Shown here one piece after another: positions 9,363-17,710 of a stretch of 64,000 nt of DNA. Both the position numbers and the translations under genes were made by a program. The notes under the pieces were generated by a model. That model was not told the DNA's origin and ran no database searches. It saw nothing but the letters and a program-made list of their open reading frames with translations. The DNA comes from Blautia sp. (GTDB taxonomy: Bacteria; Bacillota; Clostridia; Lachnospirales; Lachnospiraceae): NCBI GenBank assembly GCA_021772055.1, contig JAETNR010000001.1, positions 93,205 through 157,204 on the forward strand, read 5' to 3'. Each line of letters opens with the position of its first letter. Within the stretch, counting starts at the first letter, position 1.

Positions 9363-9366
9363 GTGC

Positions 9367-10311
9367 ATGTTACATATACTGTGGATGATTTTGAAATTTA
9401 TATTGATCGTACTTGGAATCCTCCTGGGTGTACTGGTGCTTGCGCTTTTATTGTTTTTGTTCTGTCCTGTGCGTTATCAGGCGGAAGGAGCCGGGGATTA
9501 CAAAGAGTGGAAGAAGGCGCAGGCATGTATTTGTGTAAGCTGGCTGTTTAGGGGAATCACGCTGAGGATTTCTCTAAGGGAGGGAAAGATCTCCCACAGC
9601 ATACGGCTGTTTGGCATTCTTCTTTCCGGGAACAGGCATGGAAAAAAAAAGAAGGCGGCCCGAAGAACCCTTAAGAAGGAATCTGTAAAAAAAGAACTGC
9701 CAACGGAGCAAAAGGAGATGCAGAAGCCTGATCTTCCGAAAGCAAAAGACATTCCCAAGACGGAAGATATCCCTCATGCAGAAGCAGCCGGGGATGATCC
9801 ACGGGAAGCTTCGGGAAAACCTGAGAGACAGGGACTTTTTTTCCGTATCAGGAATAAAGCTTCCGCATTTCTGGAAAAACTAAAAAAAATCCCGGAAGTT
9901 TTCCGTAATCTTTTTTTCAAACTCCAGAAGATGTATGACACAATCGATTTCTGGAAGCAGTTTTTATCCCATCCTCAGGTAAAGGATGCCATTTCCTTTG
10001 CCTGGCAGAAGGGAAAAGGATTGCTGAAACACATCTTCCCTACCAGGATCGAGGGACATATTTCTCTGGGAAGTGAGGATCCCTCCATCACAGGAGCGGT
10101 GCTTGCGGTTCTTGGGACGACGATGGCGTTTCATAAGAACTGTATAGAAGTTACGCCTGTGTTCGAGGGAAGCAATTTACTCTGTGGAAATGTAAAACTG
10201 CGGGGACGTGTTTACGGATATCGAATCGTAAAAACCGCCCTTCAGATTTATTTTAATAAAAATATCAAATACGTCATCAACCGATGGAAGCATAAGGAGG
10301 AAACGTTATGA
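9367..10311 (+). CDS. DUF2953 domain-containing membrane protein
   Basis: The 314-residue protein has an N-terminal hydrophobic segment (residues 2-36, ending in FCPVRYQAEG) and a variable, charged, lysine-rich stretch (about 90-150). The C-terminal DUF2953 part holds the typical GHISLGSEDPSITGAVLAVLG segment, resembling Bacillus YtfI. In Bacillus, ytfI and ytfJ (gerW) are neighbours, and here the gerW start overlaps this stop (ATGA). It is likely membrane-associated and sporulation-linked; no activity is known. Confidence 0.82.
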   Translation: MLHILWMILKFILIVLGILLGVLVLALLLFLFCPVRYQAEGAGDYKEWKKAQACICVSWLFRGITLRISLREGKISHSIRLFGILLSGNRHGKKKKAARRTLKKESVKKELPTEQKEMQKPDLPKAKDIPKTEDIPHAEAAGDDPREASGKPERQGLFFRIRNKASAFLEKLKKIPEVFRNLFFKLQKMYDTIDFWKQFLSHPQVKDAISFAWQKGKGLLKHIFPTRIEGHISLGSEDPSITGAVLAVLGTTMAFHKNCIEVTPVFEGSNLLCGNVKLRGRVYGYRIVKTALQIYFNKNIKYVINRWKHKEETL

Positions 10312-10685
10312 CAAACGAAGAGAAATATGAAAACAATTTTAAAGATACTGTGAATTCCCTGTTTAAAGGGATGGATGCATTTCTTTCTGCAAAAACTGTT
10401 GTGGGAGATGCCATACATGTAGGTGAGACGATCATCCTTCCTCTGGTTGATGTCACCTTTGGAATGGGCGCAGGAGCTTTGTCTGCTGAAAAAAAGAATA
10501 ACGGCGGAGGCGGTATGACCGGAAAAATGAGCCCATGTGCAGTTCTGGTTATCCAGAACGGAAATACGAAGCTTGTAAATATCAAGAATCAGGATGGCCT
10601 TACCAAGATATTGGATATGGTGCCCGATTTTGTGGATCGGTTTGCTCCAAAGACTGCCGCGGATTCCGGGACAGAAGAAAATTAA
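10308..10685 (+). CDS. gerW: GerW family sporulation protein (YtfJ)
   Basis: GerW is needed for normal spore germination in Bacillus. The 125 residues show the family pattern: an N-terminal helix (NSLFKGMDAFLSAKTVVGDAI), then GETIILPLVDVTFGMGAG, a glycine-rich loop (NNGGGGMTGKMSP) and a beta-rich end. The ATG overlaps the DUF2953 stop by 4 nt and is preceded by AAGGAGG, so translation is probably coupled. Confidence 0.9.
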   Translation: MTNEEKYENNFKDTVNSLFKGMDAFLSAKTVVGDAIHVGETIILPLVDVTFGMGAGALSAEKKNNGGGGMTGKMSPCAVLVIQNGNTKLVNIKNQDGLTKILDMVPDFVDRFAPKTAADSGTEEN

Positions 10686-10775
10686 TCTGCAATCCTTTGA
10701 AAAGAAGAATCCGGTATTCGAAGGACTGTCTCCTGCATAAACTATAGTAAACCAAAGAGACGGGAATAGATCAGT

Positions 10776-10913
10776 ATGGGAAAACTTTGGGGACTTATCT
10801 TGTTTTGTGTGGGAATCGGTATGATCATCGGAATGATGGTCGCAGACAGCGTGATCATTATTATTGCAGCAGCAGCCTGCCTGTTGTGCGGGTATCATAT
10901 GTTTTGCAGATAG
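10776..10913 (+). CDS. Small hydrophobic membrane protein, 45 aa
   Basis: A short frame reads MGKLWGLILFCVGIGM and then two hydrophobic stretches separated by one Asp, ending CLLCGYHMFCR. GACGGG lies about 10 nt before the ATG and a clear terminator follows the stop, so the gene fits neatly between gerW and the terminator. It could be a small sporulation or envelope protein. No function is recognised. Confidence 0.6.
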   Translation: MGKLWGLILFCVGIGMIIGMMVADSVIIIIAAAACLLCGYHMFCR

Positions 10914-10917
10914 AAGG

Positions 10918-10946
10918 GTATGCAGGAAAAACTGCATACTCTTTTT
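10918..10946 (+). terminator. Terminator of the DUF2953-gerW unit
   Basis: Stem GTATGCAG/CTGCATAC with a GAAAAA loop is followed by TCTTTTT. Confidence 0.85.
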
Positions 10947-10959
10947 GGTTCCTTCCGGG

Positions 10960-10991
10960 CAAAAAGATACCCTCGCATAGGTGCGAGGGTA
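10960..10991 (-). terminator. Terminator of rpmB
   Basis: On the minus strand, stem TACCCTCGCA with its exact complement and loop CCTA is followed by TCTTTTT. Confidence 0.85.
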
Positions 10992-11002
10992 AAAGGAGTT
11001 TC

Positions 11003-11188
11003 TTATGCTCTTTCCACTTTGCCGGATCTTAAGCAGGAAGTACAAACGTACATCTTCTTTGCTCCGCCTTCGGTTTTAACTTTAACGGATTTTACGTTGG
11101 ATTTCCACATTTTATTGGATCTTCTATGGGAATGACTCACATTGTTTCCGAAATGAGCACCTTTTTCACAAATTGCGCATTTAGCCAT
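11003..11188 (-). CDS. rpmB: 50S ribosomal protein L28
   Basis: This 61-residue basic ribosomal protein starts MAKCAICEKGAHFGNNVSHS and ends CTSCLRSGKVERA. Two CxxC pairs (CAIC and CTSC) show it is the zinc-binding C+ form. A strong AGGAGGTG site precedes the ATG on the minus strand. It is transcribed alone, divergently from the Asp23-DAK2-recG cluster, an arrangement shared with Bacillus (rpmB/yloU-yloV-recG). Confidence 0.97.
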   Translation of the reverse strand: MAKCAICEKGAHFGNNVSHSHRRSNKMWKSNVKSVKVKTEGGAKKMYVCTSCLRSGKVERA

Positions 11189-11287
11189 GATAGCACCTCC
11201 TTGACGCTTTTTTCAACAGGTTTTATTTTAACAGATGGGATAGACTTTTGCAAGTAAAAAAAGGAAAATTCTAAAATTATTATTTCT

Positions 11288-11311
11288 TTTTCTACAAAAA
11301 CAGGTTATAAT
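11288..11311 (+). promoter_or_regulatory. Promoter of the Asp23-DAK2 unit, TTTTC-13-TATAAT type
   Basis: TTTTCTACAAAA (11288-11299), 6 nt and TATAAT (11306-11311) match the zapA promoter in sequence and spacing. Confidence 0.65.
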
Positions 11312-11345
11312 ACAGACATACTAAACTAAAATTGGAGGTAACCAT

Positions 11346-11705
11346 ATGAATGGACGTATAGATTCCGGATTGGGACAGATTGTCATTAATACAGATGTCA
11401 TTACAACTTATGCGGGAAGTGTCGCTGTTGAGTGCTTCGGAATTATCGGGATGGCCGCTGTCAGCATGAAGGACGGGCTTGTGAAGCTTCTGAAAAGAGA
11501 GAGCCTGCAGCATGGGATCAGTGTAATGATCACTGATGAAAACAAGATTCGCCTGAATTTCCATGTGATCGTGGCATATGGAGTGAACATAAGTGCCATT
11601 GCCGACAATCTTGTCAGCAATGTAAAATATAAAGTAGAGGCCTTTACAGGGTTGGAGATTGAAAAGATCAATATCTATGTGGAAGGCGTGCGTGCCATAG
11701 ATTAG
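11346..11705 (+). CDS. Asp23/Gls24 family envelope stress protein (YloU-like)
   Basis: The 119-residue protein shows the DUF322/Asp23 pattern: LGQIVINTDVITTYAGSVAVE, CFGIIGMA, then VAYGVNISAIADNLVSNVKY and the ending INIYVEGVRAID. Family members form cytoplasmic or membrane-attached assemblies tied to envelope stress. In Firmicutes this gene regularly precedes the DAK2/FakA-like gene, as here 19 nt downstream. AGGTAACCAT precedes the ATG. Confidence 0.93.
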   Translation: MNGRIDSGLGQIVINTDVITTYAGSVAVECFGIIGMAAVSMKDGLVKLLKRESLQHGISVMITDENKIRLNFHVIVAYGVNISAIADNLVSNVKYKVEAFTGLEIEKINIYVEGVRAID

Positions 11706-11724
11706 TGAATTAGAGGAGGAACTT

Positions 11725-13401
11725 GTGGTGAATACGAAAACCATAGATGCCAAGATACTTTCCAGAATGTTTCTGGCAGGAGCAAAGAATCTGGAAGCGA
11801 AAAAAGAATGGATCAATGAATTAAATGTTTTTCCCGTACCTGACGGAGATACAGGAACCAATATGACCTTAACCATTATGTCTGCCGCTGCTGAGGTCGG
11901 CTCTCTGGCTGATCCGGATATGGAGACCCTTGCGAAGGCCATTTCTTCCGGCTCTCTGCGCGGTGCCAGAGGAAACTCCGGCGTGATTCTTTCTCAACTC
12001 CTTCGGGGATTTACCAGAAGCGTGCGAAAATGTGAGAAACTTGGTGCAGAGGATATTGCCGCTGCCATGGAGAAGGGCGTGGAGACTGCATACAAAGCCG
12101 TTATGAAGCCAAAAGAAGGGACCATTTTGACTGTGGCAAGAGAAGCTGCAGCAAAGGCTTGTGAAATAGCAGAAGAGACAGAGGAACTGGAGGACTTTTT
12201 CCGGAAAGTTTTTGCCCATGCGGAAGCGACCCTTTTAAAAACACCGGAGATGCTTCCTGTATTAAAAGAAGCAGGTGTGGTGGATTCCGGCGGACAGGGA
12301 CTTCTGGAAGTGTACAGAGGAGCCATTGACGGCTTCCTTGGAAAGGAAATTGATTATTCTGCCTTCCATAAAAGCCAGGGGCCGGCAGTGACCAAAATCT
12401 CTCCCCAGGCGGAAGCAGATATTAAATTCGGCTATTGTACGGAATTTATTATTCTCCTTGAGAAGCCCATGCCGGAAGAGGAAGAGCATTCTTTTAAGGA
12501 ATTTCTTACATCCATCGGTGATTCCATTGTCCTGGTAGCTGATGACGAAATCGTAAAAGTGCATGTCCATACCAATCATCCCGGACAGGCAATCGAGCGG
12601 GCGCTGACTTACGGAGCACTTTCCCGTATGAAGATTGATAATATGCGGGAGGAACATCAGGAGAAACTGATCAAAGATGCCGAGAAGCTGGCCAGGGAAC
12701 AGGCAGAAGCTGAAGCTTCCCCGAAAGCTCCGGAACCGCCGAAAGATTACGGCTTTATTTCCGTATCTGTGGGAAATGGATTAACGCAAATCTTTAAAGA
12801 GTTGGGGACGGACTACCTTATTGAAGGCGGCCAGACGATGAATCCAAGTACAGAAGATATGTTAAATGCCATAGAGCGGGTCAATGCCAAAACCATTTAC
12901 ATTTTCCCGAATAACAAGAACATTGTTCTTGCAGCCAATCAAGCACGGGATCTGACAGAAGATAAAGAGATCATTGTGGTGCCTACCAAAACGATCCCTC
13001 AGGGAATTACCGCCCTCATCAGCTTTGTACCGGAAAAATCCTCTGAAGAGAACCTGGAAGCCATGATGGAAGCGGTTTCCAAGGTAAAGACCGGTCAGAT
13101 TACTTATGCTGTACGTGATACCAGAATTGATGACAAAGAAATTCATGAAGGCGATATCATGGGAATCGGCGACAGCGGCATACTGGCAGTAGGAAAAGAG
13201 AGAACCGATGTGGCTAAACAGACCGTTGCAGCCATGTTAAGCGATGATGCAGAGGTCATCAGCATCTACTATGGCGCAGACATACCGGAAGAAGAAGCAG
13301 AGAAACTGGCTTCCTATCTGGAGGAAGCATATCCGGACTGTGAAACAGAACTGAATCCGGGCGGACAGCCGATTTATTATTATGTAATTTCTGTAGAATA
13401 A
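11725..13401 (+). CDS. DAK2 domain protein, fatty acid kinase FakA-like (YloV)
   Basis: The N-terminal DAK2 kinase domain (residues about 8-200) has the nucleotide and metal motifs FPVPDGDTGTNM, GARGNSGVILSQLLRGF and VDSGGQGLLEVY. A middle domain and a C-terminal FakA-type domain follow, giving 558 residues, the normal length. FakA with a FakB (DegV) partner phosphorylates fatty acids for phospholipid synthesis. No DegV gene is in the window. The start is GTG at 11725 (a second GTG follows) with AGAGGAGGA upstream. Confidence 0.92.
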   Translation: MVNTKTIDAKILSRMFLAGAKNLEAKKEWINELNVFPVPDGDTGTNMTLTIMSAAAEVGSLADPDMETLAKAISSGSLRGARGNSGVILSQLLRGFTRSVRKCEKLGAEDIAAAMEKGVETAYKAVMKPKEGTILTVAREAAAKACEIAEETEELEDFFRKVFAHAEATLLKTPEMLPVLKEAGVVDSGGQGLLEVYRGAIDGFLGKEIDYSAFHKSQGPAVTKISPQAEADIKFGYCTEFIILLEKPMPEEEEHSFKEFLTSIGDSIVLVADDEIVKVHVHTNHPGQAIERALTYGALSRMKIDNMREEHQEKLIKDAEKLAREQAEAEASPKAPEPPKDYGFISVSVGNGLTQIFKELGTDYLIEGGQTMNPSTEDMLNAIERVNAKTIYIFPNNKNIVLAANQARDLTEDKEIIVVPTKTIPQGITALISFVPEKSSEENLEAMMEAVSKVKTGQITYAVRDTRIDDKEIHEGDIMGIGDSGILAVGKERTDVAKQTVAAMLSDDAEVISIYYGADIPEEEAEKLASYLEEAYPDCETELNPGGQPIYYYVISVE

Positions 13402-13433
13402 GATAATGTAAGAATCATACAGACTGCTGGATC

Positions 13434-13461
13434 AGGCGGAGGGAAACTTCCGCCTTTTTCT
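13434..13461 (+). terminator. Terminator between DAK2 gene and recG
   Basis: AGGCGGA/TCCGCCT stem is followed by TTTTC. It ends 25 nt before the recG start, which rules against the longer recG frame beginning at 13462. Confidence 0.75.
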
Positions 13462-13485
13462 TTGCGGGAATGTGAGGATAAAAGG

Positions 13486-15537
13486 ATGAAAAAATCACTG
13501 CGAGAACTGAAGGGTGTAGGAGAGAAGACGGAAAAGCTGTTTCAGAAGCTGGGAATCCGGGATACGGATGATCTGCTTCGATATTATCCCAGGACTTATG
13601 ATGCCTATGAAGAACCGGTTTCTGTTTCCGGGCTGGAGGAGGGAACTTTAACCGCAATCCGCGTCTCCGTTATCTCAGGTGCATATGTGAATCAGGTCAG
13701 AAACCTTCAGATTATCTCGGTCACTGCCGCTGACACCAGCGGCAGACTGAATATCACCTGGTTTAATGCACCATATCTGAAAAGCAGCCTGAAAAAAGGG
13801 AGCGTATTCGTTTTCAGGGGTAAGGTGGTGCGCAAGCAGGGAAAGCTTATGATGGAACATCCGGAAATTTTTACCCCTGCTGCTTATGAAGAGGTGCTTC
13901 ATAGCCTCCAGCCCATTTATGGCCTGACTGCAGGTCTTTCCAACAAAACCATTGTGAAACTGGTGAAAATGGTATTAAAAGAAGAGCAGCTTCAAATGGA
14001 ATCCCTTCCTGAAGAATTTAAGGAAAGATATTGCCTGGCAGATTATAATTTTGCCATACGGGCCATTCATTTTCCGGATAACAAAGAACAACTGCTTACT
14101 GCGAGAAAAAGACTTGTGTTTGATGAGTTTCTTTTGTTTATTCTTGCAGTGCAGCTTTTAAAAGAAAAAACAGAGGAAGCAGAAAATACCTTTCCTATGA
14201 AACAGACCTGGACAACGGAACAGATCATTGAAAATCTCCCTTATCGCCTTACCAATGCACAGTTAAATGCCTGGCATGAAATCGAGCGGGATTTATCCGG
14301 ACAGGCTCTGATGTCCAGGCTGGTGCAGGGAGATGTGGGAAGCGGAAAGACTATCCTGGCATTTCTTGCCATGGTTCTGGCATGTGAAAATGGATACCAG
14401 GCTGCGCTGATGGTGCCCACAGAAGTTTTGGCCAGGCAGCATTATGAAGCATTTCAGAAACTGATCAATGAGCAGGGGCTTGTATGCAGGGCCGTTCTTT
14501 TAACAGGCTCCCACACAGCAAAGGAAAAAAGGGAGCGCTATGCCATGATTGCGTCCGGGGAAGCCAGCGTTATCATCGGCACTCACGCGCTGATTCAGGA
14601 AAAGGTGTCGTATCGAAGTCTTGGCCTGGTTATTACGGATGAGCAGCACAGGTTTGGCGTAAAGCAGAGAGAAGCGCTGACTACCATGGGTAATCCTCCA
14701 AATGTACTGGTGATGAGTGCAACCCCGATTCCCCGTACCCTGGCGATCATCCTGTACGGCGATCTGGATATTTCCGTGATTGATGAGCTGCCGAAAAGAC
14801 GGCTTCCCATTAAAAACTGTGTTGTAGGAACGTCGTACAGGCCGGCTGCATATACTTTCATAGAAAAACAGGTGAGAGAAGGACATCAGGCATATATTAT
14901 CTGCCCTATGGTAGAAGAAAGCGAAGGACTGGATGCAGAGAATGTTCTGGATTACACAGCGAAGCTGAAGGGAATCCTGCCCAAGGATATCCGGGTTACT
15001 TATCTTCATGGAAAAATGAAAGCAAAAGAGAAGAATCAGGTGATGGAACAGTTTGCTTCCGGAGAGATCCAGATTTTGGTTTCCACTACGGTTGTGGAGG
15101 TCGGTGTGAATGTTCCAAACGCAACGGTTATGATGGTAGAAAATGCGGAGCGTTTCGGCCTTGCCCAGCTTCACCAGCTTCGGGGACGTGTGGGTCGGGG
15201 CGAGTATCAGTCCTACTGTATTTTTGTACAGGGAAATGATGTGAAGGAAACATCCAAAAGGCTGGAAATCCTGAATAAATCCAATGACGGATTTTATATT
15301 GCAGGGGAAGATTTAAAGCTTCGGGGACCGGGGGAACTGTTCGGAATCCGCCAAAGCGGCCTTATGGAATTTCGCATTGGGGATATCTATCAGGATGTGG
15401 ATATTTTGAAGTCAGCCAGTGAAGCAGCCGGGGAAATCCTTGCTCTGGACGGGGATCTGTCCCTGCCGCAGAACAGCATTTTAAAGGAAAAACTCCTGTC
15501 CTATATGAAGGATGAACTGGAAAACCTGGGGCTTTAA
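13486..15537 (+). CDS. recG: ATP-dependent DNA helicase RecG
   Basis: RecG remodels stalled forks and branched DNA. The 683 residues contain the N-terminal wedge/OB region (LKGVGEKTEKLFQKLGI at the start), Walker A GDVGSGKT, helicase motif II DEQH, motif III SATPIPRTL and the C-terminal LRGRVGRGEYQSYC segment. ATG 13486 is chosen because GAGG lies 9 nt upstream. It follows the DAK2 gene as in Bacillus, though a terminator separates them, so expression probably depends partly on read-through or a local promoter. Confidence 0.96.
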   Translation: MKKSLRELKGVGEKTEKLFQKLGIRDTDDLLRYYPRTYDAYEEPVSVSGLEEGTLTAIRVSVISGAYVNQVRNLQIISVTAADTSGRLNITWFNAPYLKSSLKKGSVFVFRGKVVRKQGKLMMEHPEIFTPAAYEEVLHSLQPIYGLTAGLSNKTIVKLVKMVLKEEQLQMESLPEEFKERYCLADYNFAIRAIHFPDNKEQLLTARKRLVFDEFLLFILAVQLLKEKTEEAENTFPMKQTWTTEQIIENLPYRLTNAQLNAWHEIERDLSGQALMSRLVQGDVGSGKTILAFLAMVLACENGYQAALMVPTEVLARQHYEAFQKLINEQGLVCRAVLLTGSHTAKEKRERYAMIASGEASVIIGTHALIQEKVSYRSLGLVITDEQHRFGVKQREALTTMGNPPNVLVMSATPIPRTLAIILYGDLDISVIDELPKRRLPIKNCVVGTSYRPAAYTFIEKQVREGHQAYIICPMVEESEGLDAENVLDYTAKLKGILPKDIRVTYLHGKMKAKEKNQVMEQFASGEIQILVSTTVVEVGVNVPNATVMMVENAERFGLAQLHQLRGRVGRGEYQSYCIFVQGNDVKETSKRLEILNKSNDGFYIAGEDLKLRGPGELFGIRQSGLMEFRIGDIYQDVDILKSASEAAGEILALDGDLSLPQNSILKEKLLSYMKDELENLGL

Positions 15538-15560
15538 GCAGATTGTACAAAAAGAAGTTC

Positions 15561-15589
15561 TTGCAAAATCCGGAAAACAGTAGTATCCT
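15561..15589 (+). promoter_or_regulatory. Promoter for the DUF6465 gene
   Basis: TTGCAA, a 17-nt spacer and TATCCT lie 44 nt before the ATG. Confidence 0.6.
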
Positions 15590-15632
15590 AGGGAAGTAAT
15601 TATTATTTTCACCTTGTAAGGAGGCTAACAAT

Positions 15633-16022
15633 ATGGCTAGAACAACAAAAAAAGCAGAACCTGCTACAGCAACTGTAAAAGAGGCTCCTGCTAAGAAAAC
15701 CAGAACCAAAGCAGTGAAGGCAGAAACTGCACAGGCAGAGACAGCCGTTCCTGTTACTGAGACAGCCGAAAAGAAAGCCACAAGAAAACCTGCTGCCAGA
15801 AGGACAGCGAAAAAGGCTGCTGTTAACACAGAGGTTTATGTACAGTTCTGGGGCAAAGAGGTATATGCTAAGGACGTTGTAGAGAACATCAAGAAAATCT
15901 GGACTGAAGAGTTAGGCAAAAAAGAAGAAGATCTTACAGACTTAAAAGTATATATCAAACCGGAAGATAACGGTGTACATTATGTCATCAATCATGACAT
16001 CACCGGATTCATCGGATTATAA
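15633..16022 (+). CDS. DUF6465-like protein with histone-like Lys/Ala-rich tail
   Basis: The first 65 residues are a low-complexity tail of Lys, Ala, Thr and Glu repeats (AKKTRTKAVKAETAQ and similar), reminiscent of histone H1-like tails. The last 65 residues form a compact domain (VYVQFWGKEVYAKDVVENIK, then LKVYIKPEDNGVHYVINHD). I believe this is the Lachnospiraceae family DUF6465. It is probably cytoplasmic and the tail might bind nucleic acid, but no function is established. It has its own promoter, an AAGGAGG site and a terminator. Confidence 0.75.
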   Translation: MARTTKKAEPATATVKEAPAKKTRTKAVKAETAQAETAVPVTETAEKKATRKPAARRTAKKAAVNTEVYVQFWGKEVYAKDVVENIKKIWTEELGKKEEDLTDLKVYIKPEDNGVHYVINHDITGFIGL

Positions 16023-16032
16023 AATGAAAAGG

Positions 16033-16064
16033 CTCAGAGACTTGGCGGTCGCTGAGTTTTTTTT
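16033..16064 (+). terminator. Terminator of the DUF6465 gene
   Basis: CTCAG/CTGAG stem with a 14-nt loop is followed by eight T. Confidence 0.6.
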
Positions 16065-16091
16065 ATATGGAAAACAGATGCACAGCAAAAA

Positions 16092-16138
16092 CCGGCGTTA
16101 CGTGATAACACATTTTGTGATTTCGTAACGCCGGCTTT
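16092..16138 (-). terminator. Bidirectional terminator hairpin between DUF6465 gene and SASP gene
   Basis: CCGGCGTTACG pairs perfectly with CGTAACGCCGG across a 21-nt loop that itself holds CACA/TGTG. T runs flank it on both strands (CTTTTC on plus, GGTTTTTG on minus), so it can stop both converging genes. Confidence 0.8.
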
Positions 16139-16184
16139 TCATTTTAATGCAGGGGACTTCCCTCAGCCTGTCTTATCCGGCTTC

Positions 16185-16412
16185 TTAGAACTGGCCGCCC
16201 TGGCTTCCGGAAGACATCTGTCTTTCCTGTGCTTCGATCATTTTCTTTACCATATAACCGCCTACGCTTCCGTTCTGTTTGGAAGTAAGGTTTCCGTTGT
16301 ATCCGTCAGTAAGCGGAACACCCAGCTCGTTGGCTACCTCGAATTTGAAACGGTCTAATGCACCTTTTGCTTCCGGTACGACTGCTTTGTTAGAAGAACT
16401 TGTGTTTGACAT
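16185..16412 (-). CDS. Alpha/beta-type small acid-soluble spore protein
   Basis: SASPs coat and protect DNA in the dormant spore and are degraded by the GPR protease at germination. The 75-residue protein carries the GPR cleavage motif FEVANELG, the DNA-binding segment NGNLTSKQNGSVGGYMVKKM and a polar tail. AAGGAGG lies upstream of the ATG on the minus strand. Its presence marks the organism as a spore former. Confidence 0.95.
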   Translation of the reverse strand: MSNTSSSNKAVVPEAKGALDRFKFEVANELGVPLTDGYNGNLTSKQNGSVGGYMVKKMIEAQERQMSSGSQGGQF

Positions 16413-16459
16413 AATTCATTTCCTCCTTGGTTGTTTTTGTTGTTTGGATGTTACAATGC

Positions 16460-16487
16460 TAGTATGCGATATTCCTAAAATAATACA
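16460..16487 (-). promoter_or_regulatory. Possible sigma-G promoter of the SASP gene
   Basis: On the minus strand, CATACTA matches the sigma-G -10 (CATnnTA), with TGTAT 16 nt upstream as a partial -35. Forespore expression is known for SASP genes; the match here is modest. Confidence 0.4.
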
Positions 16488-16556
16488 CTAGAAGTTCCTG
16501 CCTGAATTGGCAGAATTTTGTTGTGCACCGAGAGATGAAAAAATCCTGTGCGCTTG

Positions 16557-16585
16557 TTGTGTTTTTTAAAGAAATCCGATATACT
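16557..16585 (+). promoter_or_regulatory. Distal mgsA promoter P1
   Basis: TTGTGT, a 17-nt spacer and TATACT. Confidence 0.5.
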
Positions 16586-16659
16586 GAAAAAGAAGCCTTA
16601 TTTTAAAAATGGTAAATTATTAACAAATTATGAACTTTGTATATTTTATGAGGATTTAA

Positions 16660-16688
16660 TTGCACTTCTTTAGTTAAGTTGTTATAAT
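16660..16688 (+). promoter_or_regulatory. Proximal mgsA promoter P2
   Basis: TTGCAC, a 17-nt spacer and TATAAT lie 54 nt before the mgsA ATG; a good sigma-A match. Confidence 0.7.
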
Positions 16689-16742
16689 AGATAAGAATTA
16701 AGCATTTTTATACATTGTATTGGGAAAATGGAGAGGTGAGTT

Positions 16743-17138
16743 ATGAATTTAGGAATCATTGCACACAACAGCAAAAAGGTTCTGATTGAAGATTTTTGTA
16801 TTGCCTATAAAAATATCCTTGCGAAGCATGAAGTTTATGCCACAGGAACAACCGGAAGGAGAATTGAAGAAGCGACCAGTCTTCATGTTCATAAGTTCCT
16901 GGCCGGCAGTATCGGCGGTGACAAGCAGTTTATGGAAATGGTGGAGCGTCAGAACCTGGATATGGTGATTTTGTTTTACAATCCTGTAATGATCGATCCC
17001 AAGGAGCCGGATATCATGGCTATTGTAAAGCGCTGCGACCAGTATAACATTCCGGTGGCCACCAATATTGCAACTGCAGAACTTCTGATCCTTGGACTGT
17101 CCCGGGGCGATCTGGATTGGAGACTGAACTTACGATGA
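16743..17138 (+). CDS. mgsA: Methylglyoxal synthase
   Basis: The enzyme converts dihydroxyacetone phosphate to methylglyoxal and phosphate, a glycolytic bypass used when phosphate is short. The 131 residues keep IAHNSKK, the phosphate-binding TGTTGR, the GGDKQ segment with the catalytic Asp and the AtNIATAELL end. The last Cys-free residues RLNLR overlap rsmD by 4 nt (ATGA), so the genes are cotranscribed. Two promoters precede it. Confidence 0.94.
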   Translation: MNLGIIAHNSKKVLIEDFCIAYKNILAKHEVYATGTTGRRIEEATSLHVHKFLAGSIGGDKQFMEMVERQNLDMVILFYNPVMIDPKEPDIMAIVKRCDQYNIPVATNIATAELLILGLSRGDLDWRLNLR

Positions 17139-17689
17139 GAGTAATTGCAGGAAAGGCCAGGCGCCTTCAGTTAAAGACGGTTCCGGGAATGGATACCAGG
17201 CCCACTACCGACCGGATTAAGGAAACCTTGTTTAATATTTTGCAGCCGAAGATTCCTGGCTGCAGATTTCTGGATCTGTTTAGCGGAAGCGGCGGAATCG
17301 GGATCGAAGCTCTCAGCCGCGGAGCAGAATATGCAGTCTTTGTGGAAAAGAATCCCAGGGCTTGTGCCTGTATCCGGGAAAATCTCTCATTTACAAAACT
17401 CGCAGAAAATGGTAAACTCTTAAATATGGATGTATTACAGGCCCTTCGTTCCCTTGAGAATAAAGGGATGTTTGACTGTATATTTATGGATCCGCCTTAT
17501 CATCAGGAACTGGAACGCCAGGTGCTGGAATATCTGAGGGAGAGCAGCGTGCTCAAGGAAGATACGCTGATCATTATTGAAGCAGATTTGAATACCGATT
17601 TCTCTTATGTGGATTCACTGGGGTTTGAACTGCTGCGTTCCAAGGAATATAAAACCAATAAGCATGTATTCCTGAGAAAATTACCGTAA
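17135..17689 (+). CDS. rsmD: 16S rRNA (guanine(966)-N(2))-methyltransferase RsmD
   Basis: RsmD methylates G966 in the 30S subunit using S-adenosylmethionine. The 184 residues open MRVIAGKARRLQLKTVPG, then show the DTRPTTDRIKETLFNIL block, the SAM-binding loop DLFSGSGGIGIEALSRGA and the catalytic DPPY. ATG 17135 overlaps the mgsA stop and matches the family N-terminus. It is followed by coaD, the same order as Bacillus ylbH-coaD(ylbI)-ylbJ. Confidence 0.95.
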   Translation: MRVIAGKARRLQLKTVPGMDTRPTTDRIKETLFNILQPKIPGCRFLDLFSGSGGIGIEALSRGAEYAVFVEKNPRACACIRENLSFTKLAENGKLLNMDVLQALRSLENKGMFDCIFMDPPYHQELERQVLEYLRESSVLKEDTLIIIEADLNTDFSYVDSLGFELLRSKEYKTNKHVFLRKLP

Positions 17690-17710
17690 GAGAAAGTGAG
17701 ATTGTAGAAA

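Larger units (their letters stand above)
16413..16742. other. Intergenic region between SASP gene and mgsA (330 nt)
   Basis: This divergent gap holds the probable sigma-G promoter of the SASP gene and two tandem promoters pointing at mgsA. A 23-codon frame (ATG at 16535, starting MKKSCALVVFFK) is present but lacks a convincing ribosome site. Nothing else was recognised. Confidence 0.6.

Noticed and set aside
13462..13485. Longer recG start
   Set aside because: It falls right on the end of the preceding terminator and has no ribosome site; ATG 13486 does.
15640..15830. Lys/Ala-rich start of the DUF6465 protein as a histone H1 homologue
   Set aside because: Low-complexity composition alone does not show homology; the folded part is a different domain.
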